From: Bacillota bacterium
GTDB lineage: Bacteria; Bacillota; Clostridia; Lachnospirales; Lachnospiraceae
Assembly (NCBI GenBank): GCA_023437715.1
Contig: JAEZFK010000060.1
Location: 34,924 to 98,923, forward strand
Direction of reading: 5' to 3'
DNA: 64,000 nt
Below the pieces are notes generated by a model. The model was not told the DNA's origin. It searched no databases and saw only the letters and a list, made by a program, of their open reading frames with translations. The number at the start of each line of letters is the position of its first letter. Position 1 is the stretch's first letter. Shown piece by piece: positions 7,772 through 15,806 of the stretch. A program made the position numbers and the translations under genes.

Positions 7772-8466
7772 CCCCCGAATTTGTAGCCCAGACCGGGAAT
7801 TGTCAGCACATATACCGGGTTTTTGGGATCATCCTCAAGCTTTTTCCTGATGTTCTTAATGTGGCTGTCAATAGCCCTGTCATATCCAGCAAAGCCCTTG
7901 TCCAGGGCGGACTCGATCAGCTCCTCCCGGGTAAAGACCTTACCGGGATACTTAATGAGCACGGAAAGGATTTTCAGCTCGCTGGGGGTCAGGGTAAGAA
8001 CAACCCCGTTTTTGCGCACCTCGTTCTTTTCAAAATCCACCGCCAGATCCCCGTCTCTCCAGGAATTGCGCTTGGTTAAGGGAACCAGGTCGCTTTCCGC
8101 CCGGCGGAGAACCGCCTCCACCCTGGCATACAGCTCCTTTAAGCCAAAGGGCTTTATGACGTAATCATCCGCCCCCAGTCCAAGGCCTTCCACCACGCTG
8201 TTTTCTTCCACCTTTGCCGTCAGCATGATGATGGGGACCCGGGACTTTCTCCGGACGGTCCGGCACACCTCTTCTCCGGAAATGTCCGGCATCATCAGAT
8301 CCAGTATAATAAGAGAAATATTTTCCGTTTCAAATATTTCCAGGGCTTTCCTGCCGTTTTCCGCAGGGATGGCGTGAAATCCCTTGCTCTCTAAAAGCAG
8401 GCAGACCACCTCCAGTATCTTCGGCTCGTCGTCCACCACCAGTACATTTCTGCTGTTTTTAACCAT
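7768..8466 (-). CDS. OmpR/PhoB-family response regulator
   Basis: 232 aa: a receiver domain with acidic pocket DDE near residue 12, phosphoacceptor Asp56 (LIILDLMMPD) and Lys in MLTAKVEE, then a winged-helix DNA-binding domain with LTPSELKIL and RAIDSHIKNIRKKLEDDP. GAGGTG precedes ATG 8466. It overlaps the kinase gene by 4 nt and forms its cognate pair. The adjacent copper genes are on the same strand but upstream and separated by a terminator, so co-transcription with them is not implied. Confidence 0.93.
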   Translation of the reverse strand: MVKNSRNVLVVDDEPKILEVVCLLLESKGFHAIPAENGRKALEIFETENISLIILDLMMPDISGEEVCRTVRRKSRVPIIMLTAKVEENSVVEGLGLGADDYVIKPFGLKELYARVEAVLRRAESDLVPLTKRNSWRDGDLAVDFEKNEVRKNGVVLTLTPSELKILSVLIKYPGKVFTREELIESALDKGFAGYDRAIDSHIKNIRKKLEDDPKNPVYVLTIPGLGYKFGG

Positions 8467-8519
8467 ATGTCACCTCATTTTCCAGATCTAAGGCTTATCC
8501 TGCCGGATACGCCAAAAAG

Positions 8520-8545
8520 CGGGAACCGCAGGCAAGCGGTTCCCG
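8520..8545 (-). terminator. Rho-independent terminator after the CopZ-like gene
   Basis: The stem CGGGAACCGC / GCGGTTCCCG is followed on the minus strand by a T-rich tract. It lies 9 nt after the stop of the small metal-binding protein and separates it from the two-component system. Confidence 0.8.
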
Positions 8546-8554
8546 TCCTCTTTT

Positions 8555-8764
8555 TTATTCTATCACATCGTAGCCCTGATCTTCGATTTCCAGCTTGATC
8601 TTCTCCACAGGCGCCTCACCCGGGTCGTGATCAACCGTCACTGTTTTTGCTTCCAGATCAACGGATACGTTGGATACTCCTGAAATTGCTCCCACCGCTG
8701 TTGTGATTGCCTTGACGCAGTGCTCGCAAGCCATGCCGTCTACGTTTATTACTGTCTTTGCCAT
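8555..8764 (-). CDS. copZ: CopZ-like copper chaperone (heavy-metal-associated domain)
   Basis: 69 aa, a single HMA (ferredoxin-like) domain with the metal motif GMACEHC (Cys13, Cys16) and the usual GVSNVSVDLEAKTVTV strand. Family proteins bind Cu(I) and hand it to CopA. GGAGG precedes the ATG. It is the last gene of a cluster with a secreted protein and CopA, and ends in a good terminator. The residue before the first Cys pair is Met-Ala rather than Met-Thr, which is common in the family. Confidence 0.88.
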   Translation of the reverse strand: MAKTVINVDGMACEHCVKAITTAVGAISGVSNVSVDLEAKTVTVDHDPGEAPVEKIKLEIEDQGYDVIE

Positions 8765-8813
8765 TTTAAATTACCTCCGTTATGTTTTATTGTAAATTTT
8801 TAATTATAAGCTT

Positions 8814-9536
8814 TTACTGCAGATTAAAGGGTTTTAAAAGCTTATAGACATTGACCATTCTGCCGTTCTCTTCCACCGGAACCTGGCCGTACGTCCAGCC
8901 CTCCACCTTTTCAGGGTTCACCCCTGCTGCAATAAGGGGCTCGGGATTTAAGACAAAAACAATGTCCTTATCCTGTGTTTCGTTTGTTGTGGTGTTGGTT
9001 TCCATATTTTTCGCCCATTCAAACATGTTGCCGTCACCCAGCTTTACGCCGAAATGATCCATGGCCGTATGGTAGTTTAAGCTGCTGCGGTATTTGTGTA
9101 CAATCTGCTCGTAAGCCGCCAGGGCTGTGGGCTCTCCCTCATAGGTCAGCTTGTCATCGCCCAGCTTCTGTCCCACCATCAGCATATCCTCATAGGATGC
9201 GTAATTTTCGGGAAGCTTTCCCGTGTCAAGCCCTGCGTCAAGAAAAGGCTTTGCATCAAACTCCAGCATAACATCATGGAGAGGGCTGCTGCTGTAATCC
9301 TGGCTCCAGATAAAGCGCACGCTTCCGTCGGGAGCGGTCAGTGACCAGCCGCCGTTTTTCTCATCCTTAGCCACCTGGTCAGGGATGGTTGTTAAAACCT
9401 TATCAAAAGCCGCAACCGATCCGCTTTTTACCACATCAATGCTTCCGCCTGCCGCGCTCACTGCGGCTGTCATGATTCCCGCCACTGCCACAACGCCTGC
9501 GGCGATGGCTGTAACCATTTTACCATTTATTTTCAT
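8814..9536 (-). CDS. Secreted protein of unknown function in the copper cluster
   Basis: 240 aa from ATG 9536 (AGAGGTG 6 nt before it); the longer frame to 9620 has no ribosome binding site. The N-terminus MKINGKMVTAIAAGVVAVAGIMTAAVSAAGG is a signal peptide with probable cleavage after SAA or SAAG. The mature part has no Cys; it has a GSVRFIWSQDYSSSPLHDVMLEFDAKPFLDAG segment, repeated as VFVLNPEPLIAAG near the C-terminus, and several Met/His residues that could bind metal. I do not recognise the family. Position between CopA and CopZ suggests an extracytoplasmic metal role (inference). Confidence 0.75.
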   Translation of the reverse strand: MKINGKMVTAIAAGVVAVAGIMTAAVSAAGGSIDVVKSGSVAAFDKVLTTIPDQVAKDEKNGGWSLTAPDGSVRFIWSQDYSSSPLHDVMLEFDAKPFLDAGLDTGKLPENYASYEDMLMVGQKLGDDKLTYEGEPTALAAYEQIVHKYRSSLNYHTAMDHFGVKLGDGNMFEWAKNMETNTTTNETQDKDIVFVLNPEPLIAAGVNPEKVEGWTYGQVPVEENGRMVNVYKLLKPFNLQ

Positions 9537-9566
9537 ATATTTCACCTCTAATTTGCTCATAATTTG

Positions 9567-9644
9567 CCATGCAAAAATATTTGCGCGATTTGCGCGTGTG
9601 AGCTCGCTCACTAAGCGCAAATTGTGTAAATATTTTTATAGGGC
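9567..9644 (-). repeat. Palindromic repeat of ~78 nt, copy 1 (family R2)
   Basis: On the minus strand the element begins GCCCTATAAAAATATTT, has a central GTGAGCGAGCTC and ends AAATATTTTTGCATGG. It aligns with 28761-28839 on the plus strand with one single-base gap. Its stem AATTTGCGC / GCGCAAAT is replaced there by GATTTGAG / CTCAAATC, so pairing is kept while the sequence changes. It lies in the gap between copA and the secreted-protein gene. Confidence 0.75.
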
Positions 9645-9653
9645 GAACGCCCG

Positions 9654-9720
9654 CATTCATAATTTGGCGGCCAATACATACGCCTTTTGAAAACATACTC
9701 TACCCGCCAAATTATGAATG
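9654..9720. repeat. 67-bp element with perfect 17-bp terminal inverted repeats
   Basis: CATTCATAATTTGGCGG at 9654-9670 is the exact reverse complement of 9704-9720, with 33 bp between. It follows the R2 element directly and ends 18 bp before the copA stop codon. It could be a very small MITE-like element or a strong hairpin; no gene is inside. Confidence 0.7.
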
Positions 9721-9738
9721 GCATGGCTGCCCCGCAAT

Positions 9739-12213
9739 CTATTTTGTAGCCGGCCTAAACCTCTTCAACCGCAAAGCATTAGACAACACAGAAACCGAAC
9801 TCAAGCTCATGGCCGCCGCCGCAAAAATCGGATTTAAAAGCGGCCCGTTAAACAGCAGGTGCAGCACTCCCGCCGCAATGGGGATTCCAATTACATTGTA
9901 ACCGAAAGCCCAGAATAAATTCTGTTTAATATTCCGGATGGTCTGCTTGCTCAGCTCTACCGCTGCCGGCACATCCATCAAATCAGAACGCATGAGAACG
10001 ATATCCGCCGATTCCATGGCAACATCCGTACCTGAACCGATGGCAATTCCGATATCCGCCTGAGCCAGAGCCGGGGCGTCGTTGATTCCGTCGCCTACCA
10101 TGGCCACCTTCCGGCCTTCCGTCTGCAGCTTCTTCACCTCATTGGATTTATCCTGCGGAAGCACCTCAGATAAGACGCGGTCGATTCCCACCTGCTTTGC
10201 AATGGCCGCCGCAGTCTTTTTATTATCGCCGGTAATCATAGCCACCTCAATGCCCATCTTATGGAGCCGTTCAATGGCCGCCCGGCTAGATGCCTTTACA
10301 ACGTCCGCCACTGCCACAATTCCGGCCAGACTGCCGTTTACCGCCACATACATGGGAGTCTTTCCTTCCTCTGCCAGACGGTCAGAGGCTTCCTCCATTC
10401 CCTTTAAGGAAATGTTCTCTTCCTCCATCAGCTTCCTGTTTCCTGCAAGGACATTTTCTCCGTTGATCAGGGCTCTGATACCCCGCCCGGTCAGCGCTTC
10501 AAACTGCTCTGCCGCAAATAAGGTGAGCCCTGCGTCCTCTGCGCCGTGAACAATGGCCTGGCCCAGGGGATGCTCGGAGCCCTTTTCCGCAGATGCCGTA
10601 AGCTGTAAAAGCCGTTCCTCAGAAATATCTCCCTCGATCAGCACATCCGTCACCGTAGGCTTTCCTTCGGTGATTGTGCCTGTTTTATCAAATACAATGG
10701 TATTGACCTTATGAGCTGTTTCAAGAGCTTCGCCGCCCTTAATTAAAATTCCGTATTCCGCACCCTTTCCCGTACCTACCATAATGGCCGTAGGTGTGGC
10801 AAGGCCAAGAGCACAGGGGCAGGCGATAACCATTACGGATATAAAGATGGTGAGAGCAAATTTCAAATCTCCTCCGGTGCCGAAATACCAGGCCAGGCCG
10901 GCGAGCAGTGCGATGATGCAGACTACAGGAACAAAGTAACCGGAAACAATATCCGCCATCTGGGCGATGGGAGCCTTGGACCCCTGGGCATCCTCCACCA
11001 GTTTGATGATCTGGGCCAGAGCCGTATCGCTGCCGATTCTTTCGGCCCGAAACTGAATGGTACCTGTTGTATTTAAGGACGCAGCGTAAACCTGGTCCCC
11101 TTCCTTTTTATCCACCGGCATGCTTTCTCCCGTCAGCATGGATTCATCAATGGCCGTGTGGCCGCCTAAAACTCTTCCGTCTACAGGAATTTTATCGCCG
11201 GGCTTTACCACAAGGATGTCGCCGATTTCCACTTCATCAATGGGAATTTCCTTTTCCGCACCGTTTTCCAGAATGACGGCTGTCTTAGGCGCAAGGCCCA
11301 TAAGCTTTTTAATGGCCTCACCGGTTCTTCCCTTTGAAACAGCCTCCAAGGATTTTCCAAGAAGAATCAGGGTGATGATCACGCCTGCCGATTCAAAATA
11401 GAGAGATTCCACCGCCATAAAGTGTCCGTCTGCGATCTGGAACAGGTTATAAATGCTGTATAAAACCGCGGAGGTGGTTCCTATGGCAATGAGGGAATCC
11501 ATGTTGGGGCTCCGCTGAATCAGAGCGCGGAAGCCGATGGTATAAAACTTATAGCCCACGCCGATGACAGGCGCCACCAAAAGAAGTTCCACCAGGGCGT
11601 AAAGCAGAGGGTACTGCATGGGATCAAGGCCTGCCGGGAAAGGCAGCTGCACGATCTTTATCATGGGCACCATGGCAATGTAGAGAAGAGGCACTGAGAA
11701 TATGGCAGAAACGGTGAATTTCGTCCACATGGTCCTGATCTCCCGCTGCTTGCGGGCCCGGTCCTCATCCGCTGCATCTGTTTTATTGATTTCCAAGGCC
11801 TTGTAGCCGATCTTTTCAATGGCTCCCTTGATGGCCGATAAACGGATCTTCTGGGGATCATAAGTGACCGTAGCCTTTTCCGTAGCCAGATTCACCGATG
11901 CGCTTTCCACGCCCTCCAGCTTTCCCAGAACCTTTTCAATTCTCTGGGCACAGGCCGCACAGGTCATTCCGCCGATGGGAATGGTCACATTGGCGCTTTC
12001 GGACTTTTCCACTACCTCATATCCGATTTTTGACACCGCTTCCTTGATATCGTCAAGCTTTAAGCTGCTGCCGTCATATTCCACAAACAGCTTTTCGCTT
12101 GCCAGATTCACGTTTGCCTGGCTGATGCCGGAAAGCTTCCGGACCTTTTTTTCAATTCTCTGGGCACAGGCCGCGCAGGTCATTCCTCTTATATTTAAAA
12201 TCTGACTTTCCAT
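9739..12213 (-). CDS. copA: Copper-translocating P-type ATPase
   Basis: 824 aa. Two N-terminal HMA domains carry GMTCAAC (Cys13/16 and Cys85/88). Then come the membrane helices, the actuator TGES (LTGESMPVDK), the transmembrane CPC motif (ACPCALGLATPTA), the phosphorylation site DKTGT, SEHPLG and the hinge MVGDGINDAPAL. This is a complete P1B-1 Cu(I) exporter. GAGGTG precedes the ATG. The secreted protein and the CopZ-like chaperone follow on the same strand after a repeat-filled gap of about 200 bp. An HxlR-family regulator is divergent. Confidence 0.96.
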   Translation of the reverse strand: MESQILNIRGMTCAACAQRIEKKVRKLSGISQANVNLASEKLFVEYDGSSLKLDDIKEAVSKIGYEVVEKSESANVTIPIGGMTCAACAQRIEKVLGKLEGVESASVNLATEKATVTYDPQKIRLSAIKGAIEKIGYKALEINKTDAADEDRARKQREIRTMWTKFTVSAIFSVPLLYIAMVPMIKIVQLPFPAGLDPMQYPLLYALVELLLVAPVIGVGYKFYTIGFRALIQRSPNMDSLIAIGTTSAVLYSIYNLFQIADGHFMAVESLYFESAGVIITLILLGKSLEAVSKGRTGEAIKKLMGLAPKTAVILENGAEKEIPIDEVEIGDILVVKPGDKIPVDGRVLGGHTAIDESMLTGESMPVDKKEGDQVYAASLNTTGTIQFRAERIGSDTALAQIIKLVEDAQGSKAPIAQMADIVSGYFVPVVCIIALLAGLAWYFGTGGDLKFALTIFISVMVIACPCALGLATPTAIMVGTGKGAEYGILIKGGEALETAHKVNTIVFDKTGTITEGKPTVTDVLIEGDISEERLLQLTASAEKGSEHPLGQAIVHGAEDAGLTLFAAEQFEALTGRGIRALINGENVLAGNRKLMEEENISLKGMEEASDRLAEEGKTPMYVAVNGSLAGIVAVADVVKASSRAAIERLHKMGIEVAMITGDNKKTAAAIAKQVGIDRVLSEVLPQDKSNEVKKLQTEGRKVAMVGDGINDAPALAQADIGIAIGSGTDVAMESADIVLMRSDLMDVPAAVELSKQTIRNIKQNLFWAFGYNVIGIPIAAGVLHLLFNGPLLNPIFAAAAMSLSSVSVLSNALRLKRFRPATK

Positions 12214-12534
12214 AAATCATCCACCTCACTATAATTTGGCTTTTCCATACCCGGAGCGTCCTCCGGAGCACAGACAATTGATGCCCTTATTTAATCTTGC
12301 CAGAGCTGACAAAAGTATGTAGCTGCCGCTCTGATTTTTCCTGTGCAAAGCGGACATTTGCAATCCGCTTCACTACTTGCTCATGAACGCAGGCTACTTC
12401 GCAGCTTATCTGCGTTCAAGTTAAGCTTGATGTTTTTAAGTACTTATGATACTATTATGACAGTTATTGATTATTTTGCAAGTATGCACTTTTTTGTTAT
12501 ATAGTACCCAAAACCATACTAAAGGAGGTTATCC
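12214..12534. other. Divergent regulatory region copA / HxlR-family gene
   Basis: 321 bp without a gene. It holds a GCGGATTGC-type repeat (12348-12377), a second hairpin GAACGCAG/CTGCGTTC (12385-12392 with 12410-12417), and an AT-rich stretch with several AAGTA/TACTT words just before the HxlR ribosome binding site. No CopY- or CsoR-type operator was recognised. Confidence 0.55.
12348..12377. repeat. GCGGA...TCCGC hairpin repeat, copy 1 (family R3)
   Basis: The 30-bp segment matches 31652-31681 at 25 of 30 positions, counted by eye. All five differences are transitions. Both copies keep the GCGGA/TCCGC stem, and both lie between genes. Confidence 0.5.
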
Positions 12535-12897
12535 GTGGTGAATTGCAATTGCACAAATATTAACTGTCCCGTAGATACTACCCTGGATATGATCGGAGGG
12601 AAATACAAAGCCCTCATTCTCTGGCATCTCATGGACCACACCCTGCGGTTTGGGGAACTCCGCAAGCTCATTCCCCAGGCTACCCCTAAGATGCTGACCC
12701 AGCAGCTGCGTGAGCTGGAGGAAGACAATCTGATCATCCGCACCGTATACCCGGTGGTCCCGCCGAAAGTGGAATATACCCTGTCTGAGCTGGGAAACAG
12801 CATACGGCCCATTCTGGAAGCCATGTATAACTGGGGAACGGATTATTTAAACCAGAACGGCCTTACCGTAAGCTGCTCCATGAAGCTTCCCATATGA
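12535..12897 (+). CDS. HxlR-family transcriptional regulator
   Basis: 120 aa, a winged helix of the HxlR/DUF24 type: N-terminal CP near residue 11, GGKYKALILWHL, LTQQLRELEEDNLI and PPKVEYTLSELG. The N-terminus is unusually Cys-rich (CNCTNINCP), so thiol- or metal-dependent control is possible. Translation starts at GTG 12535, 6 nt after AAAGGAGG; a second GTG follows immediately. It is divergent from copA. HxlR regulators commonly control neighbouring divergent genes, but a link to copper is inferred only from position. Confidence 0.88.
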   Translation: MVNCNCTNINCPVDTTLDMIGGKYKALILWHLMDHTLRFGELRKLIPQATPKMLTQQLRELEEDNLIIRTVYPVVPPKVEYTLSELGNSIRPILEAMYNWGTDYLNQNGLTVSCSMKLPI

Positions 12898-12908
12898 CAT
12901 TTATCCGC

Positions 12909-12940
12909 AATAAGGAATGTGCCTCGGCACATTCCTTATT
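12909..12940. terminator. Bidirectional terminator
   Basis: A perfect 15-bp stem AATAAGGAATGTGCC / GGCACATTCCTTATT with a 2-nt loop is followed by T6 on the plus strand. It sits between the convergent HxlR and DUF2318 genes. Confidence 0.88.
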
Positions 12941-12946
12941 TTTTAA

Positions 12947-13546
12947 TTAATAAGAAGCTTTCCAGTTGGCGAAAATCTGCTTGGATTCCTTGAGGAAATC
13001 ATAAGAGATGGTGATATCGCTGTCTGTCACAGTCTTATCTTCATCAAAAATCGGCCATGGATTGCAGCCACCTGCTTCCACCTCCACCCGGCTCATGGGG
13101 AAACGGTTTCCGCAGTTCTGGCATACCAGAACATCTCCCTCCTGCTTATAATACCCTCTTCCGGAATCATAGCAGACCTGACAGGTGTTAAACGCGGTGC
13201 GGATGGTGCCGTCAGGGGCCTTGACCGCAATGACCTCCATCTGAGTGCCGTCCACATCTACCGGATAAAAAGCGGCTTTATCTGAAATATCCTTAACGGG
13301 AATGACAAGATCCTCTCCCGGGGCCGCCGCCTGGCTCTGAGCTGCCTCCTGGCTCTGTCCCGCTGCTGAGGACGGGCTCTCCGTTCCTCCGGTTTTAGCC
13401 GTAGGGCTGCAGGCAGTCAATGCCGCGGCCGCAATCACGGCGGTCAGCGCTGACATAATCGCTGCAGATGCTGCCCTTTTCTTTCTTTTAAAAGCAGGCC
13501 TGCACCTTTCTTCTGTCTTATTTTCTGTCTGTAATTTCCGAATCAT
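12947..13546 (-). CDS. DUF2318-domain lipoprotein (Fe-S/metal-binding)
   Basis: 199 aa from ATG 13546, which has AGGAGG 9 nt before it; the longer frame to 13588 includes that site. A basic N-terminus and hydrophobic segment lead to the lipobox LTAC (Cys46), followed by an Ala/Gln/Ser-rich linker. The C-terminal half is DUF2318: FNTCQVCYDSGRGY, then VLVCQNCGNRF, giving two CxxC pairs. The start overlaps the small membrane protein gene by 29 nt. DUF2318 proteins are known from metal-transport loci. Here it joins the HMA-SafE fusion, so an extracytoplasmic copper or electron-transfer role is likely (inference). Confidence 0.85.
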   Translation of the reverse strand: MIRKLQTENKTEERCRPAFKRKKRAASAAIMSALTAVIAAAALTACSPTAKTGGTESPSSAAGQSQEAAQSQAAAPGEDLVIPVKDISDKAAFYPVDVDGTQMEVIAVKAPDGTIRTAFNTCQVCYDSGRGYYKQEGDVLVCQNCGNRFPMSRVEVEAGGCNPWPIFDEDKTVTDSDITISYDFLKESKQIFANWKASY

Positions 13547-13670
13547 CGAAGTGAACCTCCTGGTTGTTGATTTTGTCATTTTTTTCATTCTTTCCGCGCA
13601 TGAGAAACATCGCTACCACCATGATTAAAACAGGCAGAATACAATGCCAGTGATATAATAATAATTCCAT
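13518..13670 (-). CDS. Small single-pass membrane protein (50 aa)
   Basis: ATG 13670 follows AAGGAG by 9 nt. The protein starts MELLLYHWHCILPVLIMVVAM and then has a charged Lys/Asn/Asp-rich tail, so it has one membrane helix with the C-terminus probably inside. The HWHC cluster in the membrane segment could bind metal. An upstream in-frame ATG at 13718 lacks a site. It overlaps the DUF2318 lipoprotein start by 29 nt and follows the HMA-SafE fusion by 35 nt, which argues for a real gene in that operon. It resembles the short membrane proteins often found with copper genes; no family is assigned. Confidence 0.65.
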   Translation of the reverse strand: MELLLYHWHCILPVLIMVVAMFLMRGKNEKNDKINNQEVHFDDSEITDRK

Positions 13671-13705
13671 AGGTCTTTGCTCCTTAATGGGTAATTTGTT
13701 GCTGC

Positions 13706-15619
13706 CTACTGGCAGCACGATCCGCCGGCCGCCTGGAATGTATCATCCGGCCATATCATTGTCTGGAAGCTGCTGACTTCCTTCTTAATCGCATCCATAT
13801 CCATGTTTTTAATATCGTCCACAACCTTTATATATCCGTAAAAGGTGTTATCCCCGTTGGAAAAATCAAAGCTGTCTGCAGGTGTAAAATAAAATGCATT
13901 TTCACCCGTTTCAATGGGAAGCTGTGTCGCAAAGTCAGGGACGAGCAGTGAGTTCCCATAGCTGGCCTTTGTGGTCTTGTCAATAATATCCCATTCCACA
14001 TCCTGGCCTGATTCAACAACCGCAACAGCAGGCTTAAAGCCGTCGTCCGTCAGCTCCATGGTGATTTTCTGAATGTCGCTTCCATACTCATCCACAGCCG
14101 CCTCCGCAACAGCCACTTCATTCGTAGGAATCGTATATCCGGCAGGCACCGGCTTTTCCGGCGCATACTCTTTCAATACGCCGCTTCCATCGGAACTTCC
14201 GCCATCCCCGGAATTATCTCCCGCAGCAGCATCCTCCTCCGTCACGTTAATGGTCCCACGGATCATTCCCATCCAGCAGCTGTAGCGGATCTTCCCTGTC
14301 TTTTCCGGAGTGAATTCAATGACATTTTCCCCTGTCTTAAAGGAATATTCAATGTCCAGATCCCGGATGATCATCCGGTTATTGCAGCCGTTTATGCTGC
14401 CCTTGGGCGCATCAATGACCCATTTCACCGGCACTCCGGCCTGAACCGTGATGTTGGGATACTTGCCCGGCGAAAGGGTGCTGTTTACAACCTGTACGCC
14501 GTCTTCTATTTTTACATTCTTACTTTCTCCGCTGCCGCCTCCGGCCTCATTTCCGCTGTCTGAACCGGAACCGCCGGTACCGGAAAAGGAAAGCAGGTCC
14601 GGGGTCTGAATCCCCGCCAGGCTTATCCCCTGGGAGAACATGGACATGCCAAGAACCACTACCAGGACCGCTCCCGCGGTCATAACCCTGCTTGTAAACC
14701 TTTTCCCCAGGGCCGTGGAAATAGCGCCCAGCCCGAACATGAGGGGCACGGTTCCCAGGCTGAAGAGGAACATGGACAGGGCCCCTGAAAATGGATTCCC
14801 GGTGGAAAGAGCATATATCTGCATGGCCTGTAAGGGTCCGCAGGGCATCAAACCGTTTAACAGGCCCACAAAAAGCGGACTGCTGCTCCTTGCCTTCTCC
14901 CTGTCGATCTTTCTTGCAAATACCCTTGGCATTCTGGGATTAAATCTCCGGAGCCAGGGGAAAATTCCCAGCATGTTGATTCCCATAATGACCATGAACA
15001 CTCCGGCCACCAGCTTTAAGACACCCTGGAAGGTATTGGAAAATGTAATCGCCGATCCCAAAGCGCCCACCACAAAGCCCACCGCCGTATAGGAAATAAC
15101 ACGGCCTAAATTGTAAAGGAAAGTGGGCCGGAATGAAGAAAAACGCCCTTTCTTTCCATCCTCTTCACTTCCCCTTGGAATGCACTGGGAAAGATTAATT
15201 CCTCCGCACATGGCGACACAGTGGACTGATGTAATCAACCCGATGACAAACAGCATTCCATAGCCCATCTGCGCTTCCGCCAGCTGGCTGGGAACCAGAA
15301 GATTTAACAATCCGGTCTGCTGTATAATCATATACAGGGCGATGATAATGAGCAGAATGCCTGCTCCCCTGCTGGAGTCTGTTCCCTGCCTTACGTTTTC
15401 CTGCAAAACCTCATAATCCAATTTTTCAATAATTCCCACAATGCTTTTATATGAAATAATATCCGCATCATAGGTAACAGAAGCGGTTCCCGTGCTGTAG
15501 CTCACCTCTGCATGCTCGATTCCGGCCGTATTGCGCAGCTTCTTTTCAATCTTATTCTGGCAATTTACGCAGGTCATTCCGCCGATGCGCAGCTTCCTGG
15601 TTTTCAAACCGTCACTCAT
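13706..15619 (-). CDS. HMA - SafE/CcdA-like membrane - cupredoxin-like fusion protein
   Basis: 637 aa from ATG 15619 (GGAGG 7 nt before it; the frame to 15781 lacks a site). Order: an HMA domain with GGMTCVNC (Cys17, Cys20); a hydrophobic helix; a six-helix SafE/UreH-type membrane domain with TSVHCVAMCGGI and GLLNGLMPCGPLQAMQIYA; then two extracytoplasmic cupredoxin-like segments. The first has INGCNNRM and the paired C-x-M pattern YSCWMGMIRG. The last residues are GGSCCQ. Single domains like these take part in Cu handling for export or for cytochrome oxidase assembly. The fused layout suggests passing copper across the membrane to a built-in cupredoxin (inference). Confidence 0.85.
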   Translation of the reverse strand: MSDGLKTRKLRIGGMTCVNCQNKIEKKLRNTAGIEHAEVSYSTGTASVTYDADIISYKSIVGIIEKLDYEVLQENVRQGTDSSRGAGILLIIIALYMIIQQTGLLNLLVPSQLAEAQMGYGMLFVIGLITSVHCVAMCGGINLSQCIPRGSEEDGKKGRFSSFRPTFLYNLGRVISYTAVGFVVGALGSAITFSNTFQGVLKLVAGVFMVIMGINMLGIFPWLRRFNPRMPRVFARKIDREKARSSSPLFVGLLNGLMPCGPLQAMQIYALSTGNPFSGALSMFLFSLGTVPLMFGLGAISTALGKRFTSRVMTAGAVLVVVLGMSMFSQGISLAGIQTPDLLSFSGTGGSGSDSGNEAGGGSGESKNVKIEDGVQVVNSTLSPGKYPNITVQAGVPVKWVIDAPKGSINGCNNRMIIRDLDIEYSFKTGENVIEFTPEKTGKIRYSCWMGMIRGTINVTEEDAAAGDNSGDGGSSDGSGVLKEYAPEKPVPAGYTIPTNEVAVAEAAVDEYGSDIQKITMELTDDGFKPAVAVVESGQDVEWDIIDKTTKASYGNSLLVPDFATQLPIETGENAFYFTPADSFDFSNGDNTFYGYIKVVDDIKNMDMDAIKKEVSSFQTMIWPDDTFQAAGGSCCQ

Positions 15620-15744
15620 CCCGCATCCTCCTTTTCGTTTTCTGTACCTAAGAATAGCAGGGCGATTTGTAGAAGTTGTGTAGATAAAATATTTTTCAAA
15701 AATTTTTGTACGGAAAAATGTCTGTAAAGAATGCCTGTATACAA

Positions 15745-15788
15745 AAAGCACATGGATATCGCCCTTAACCCTGATATCCATGTGCTTT
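15745..15788 (-). terminator. Rho-independent terminator after cheX
   Basis: A perfect 16-bp stem AAAGCACATGGATATC / GATATCCATGTGCTTT has a 12-nt loop and a T-rich tract on the minus strand. It lies 18 nt past the CheX-like stop and upstream of the HMA-SafE fusion. Confidence 0.88.
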
Positions 15789-15806
15789 CTATGTATTTAT
15801 AAATTA

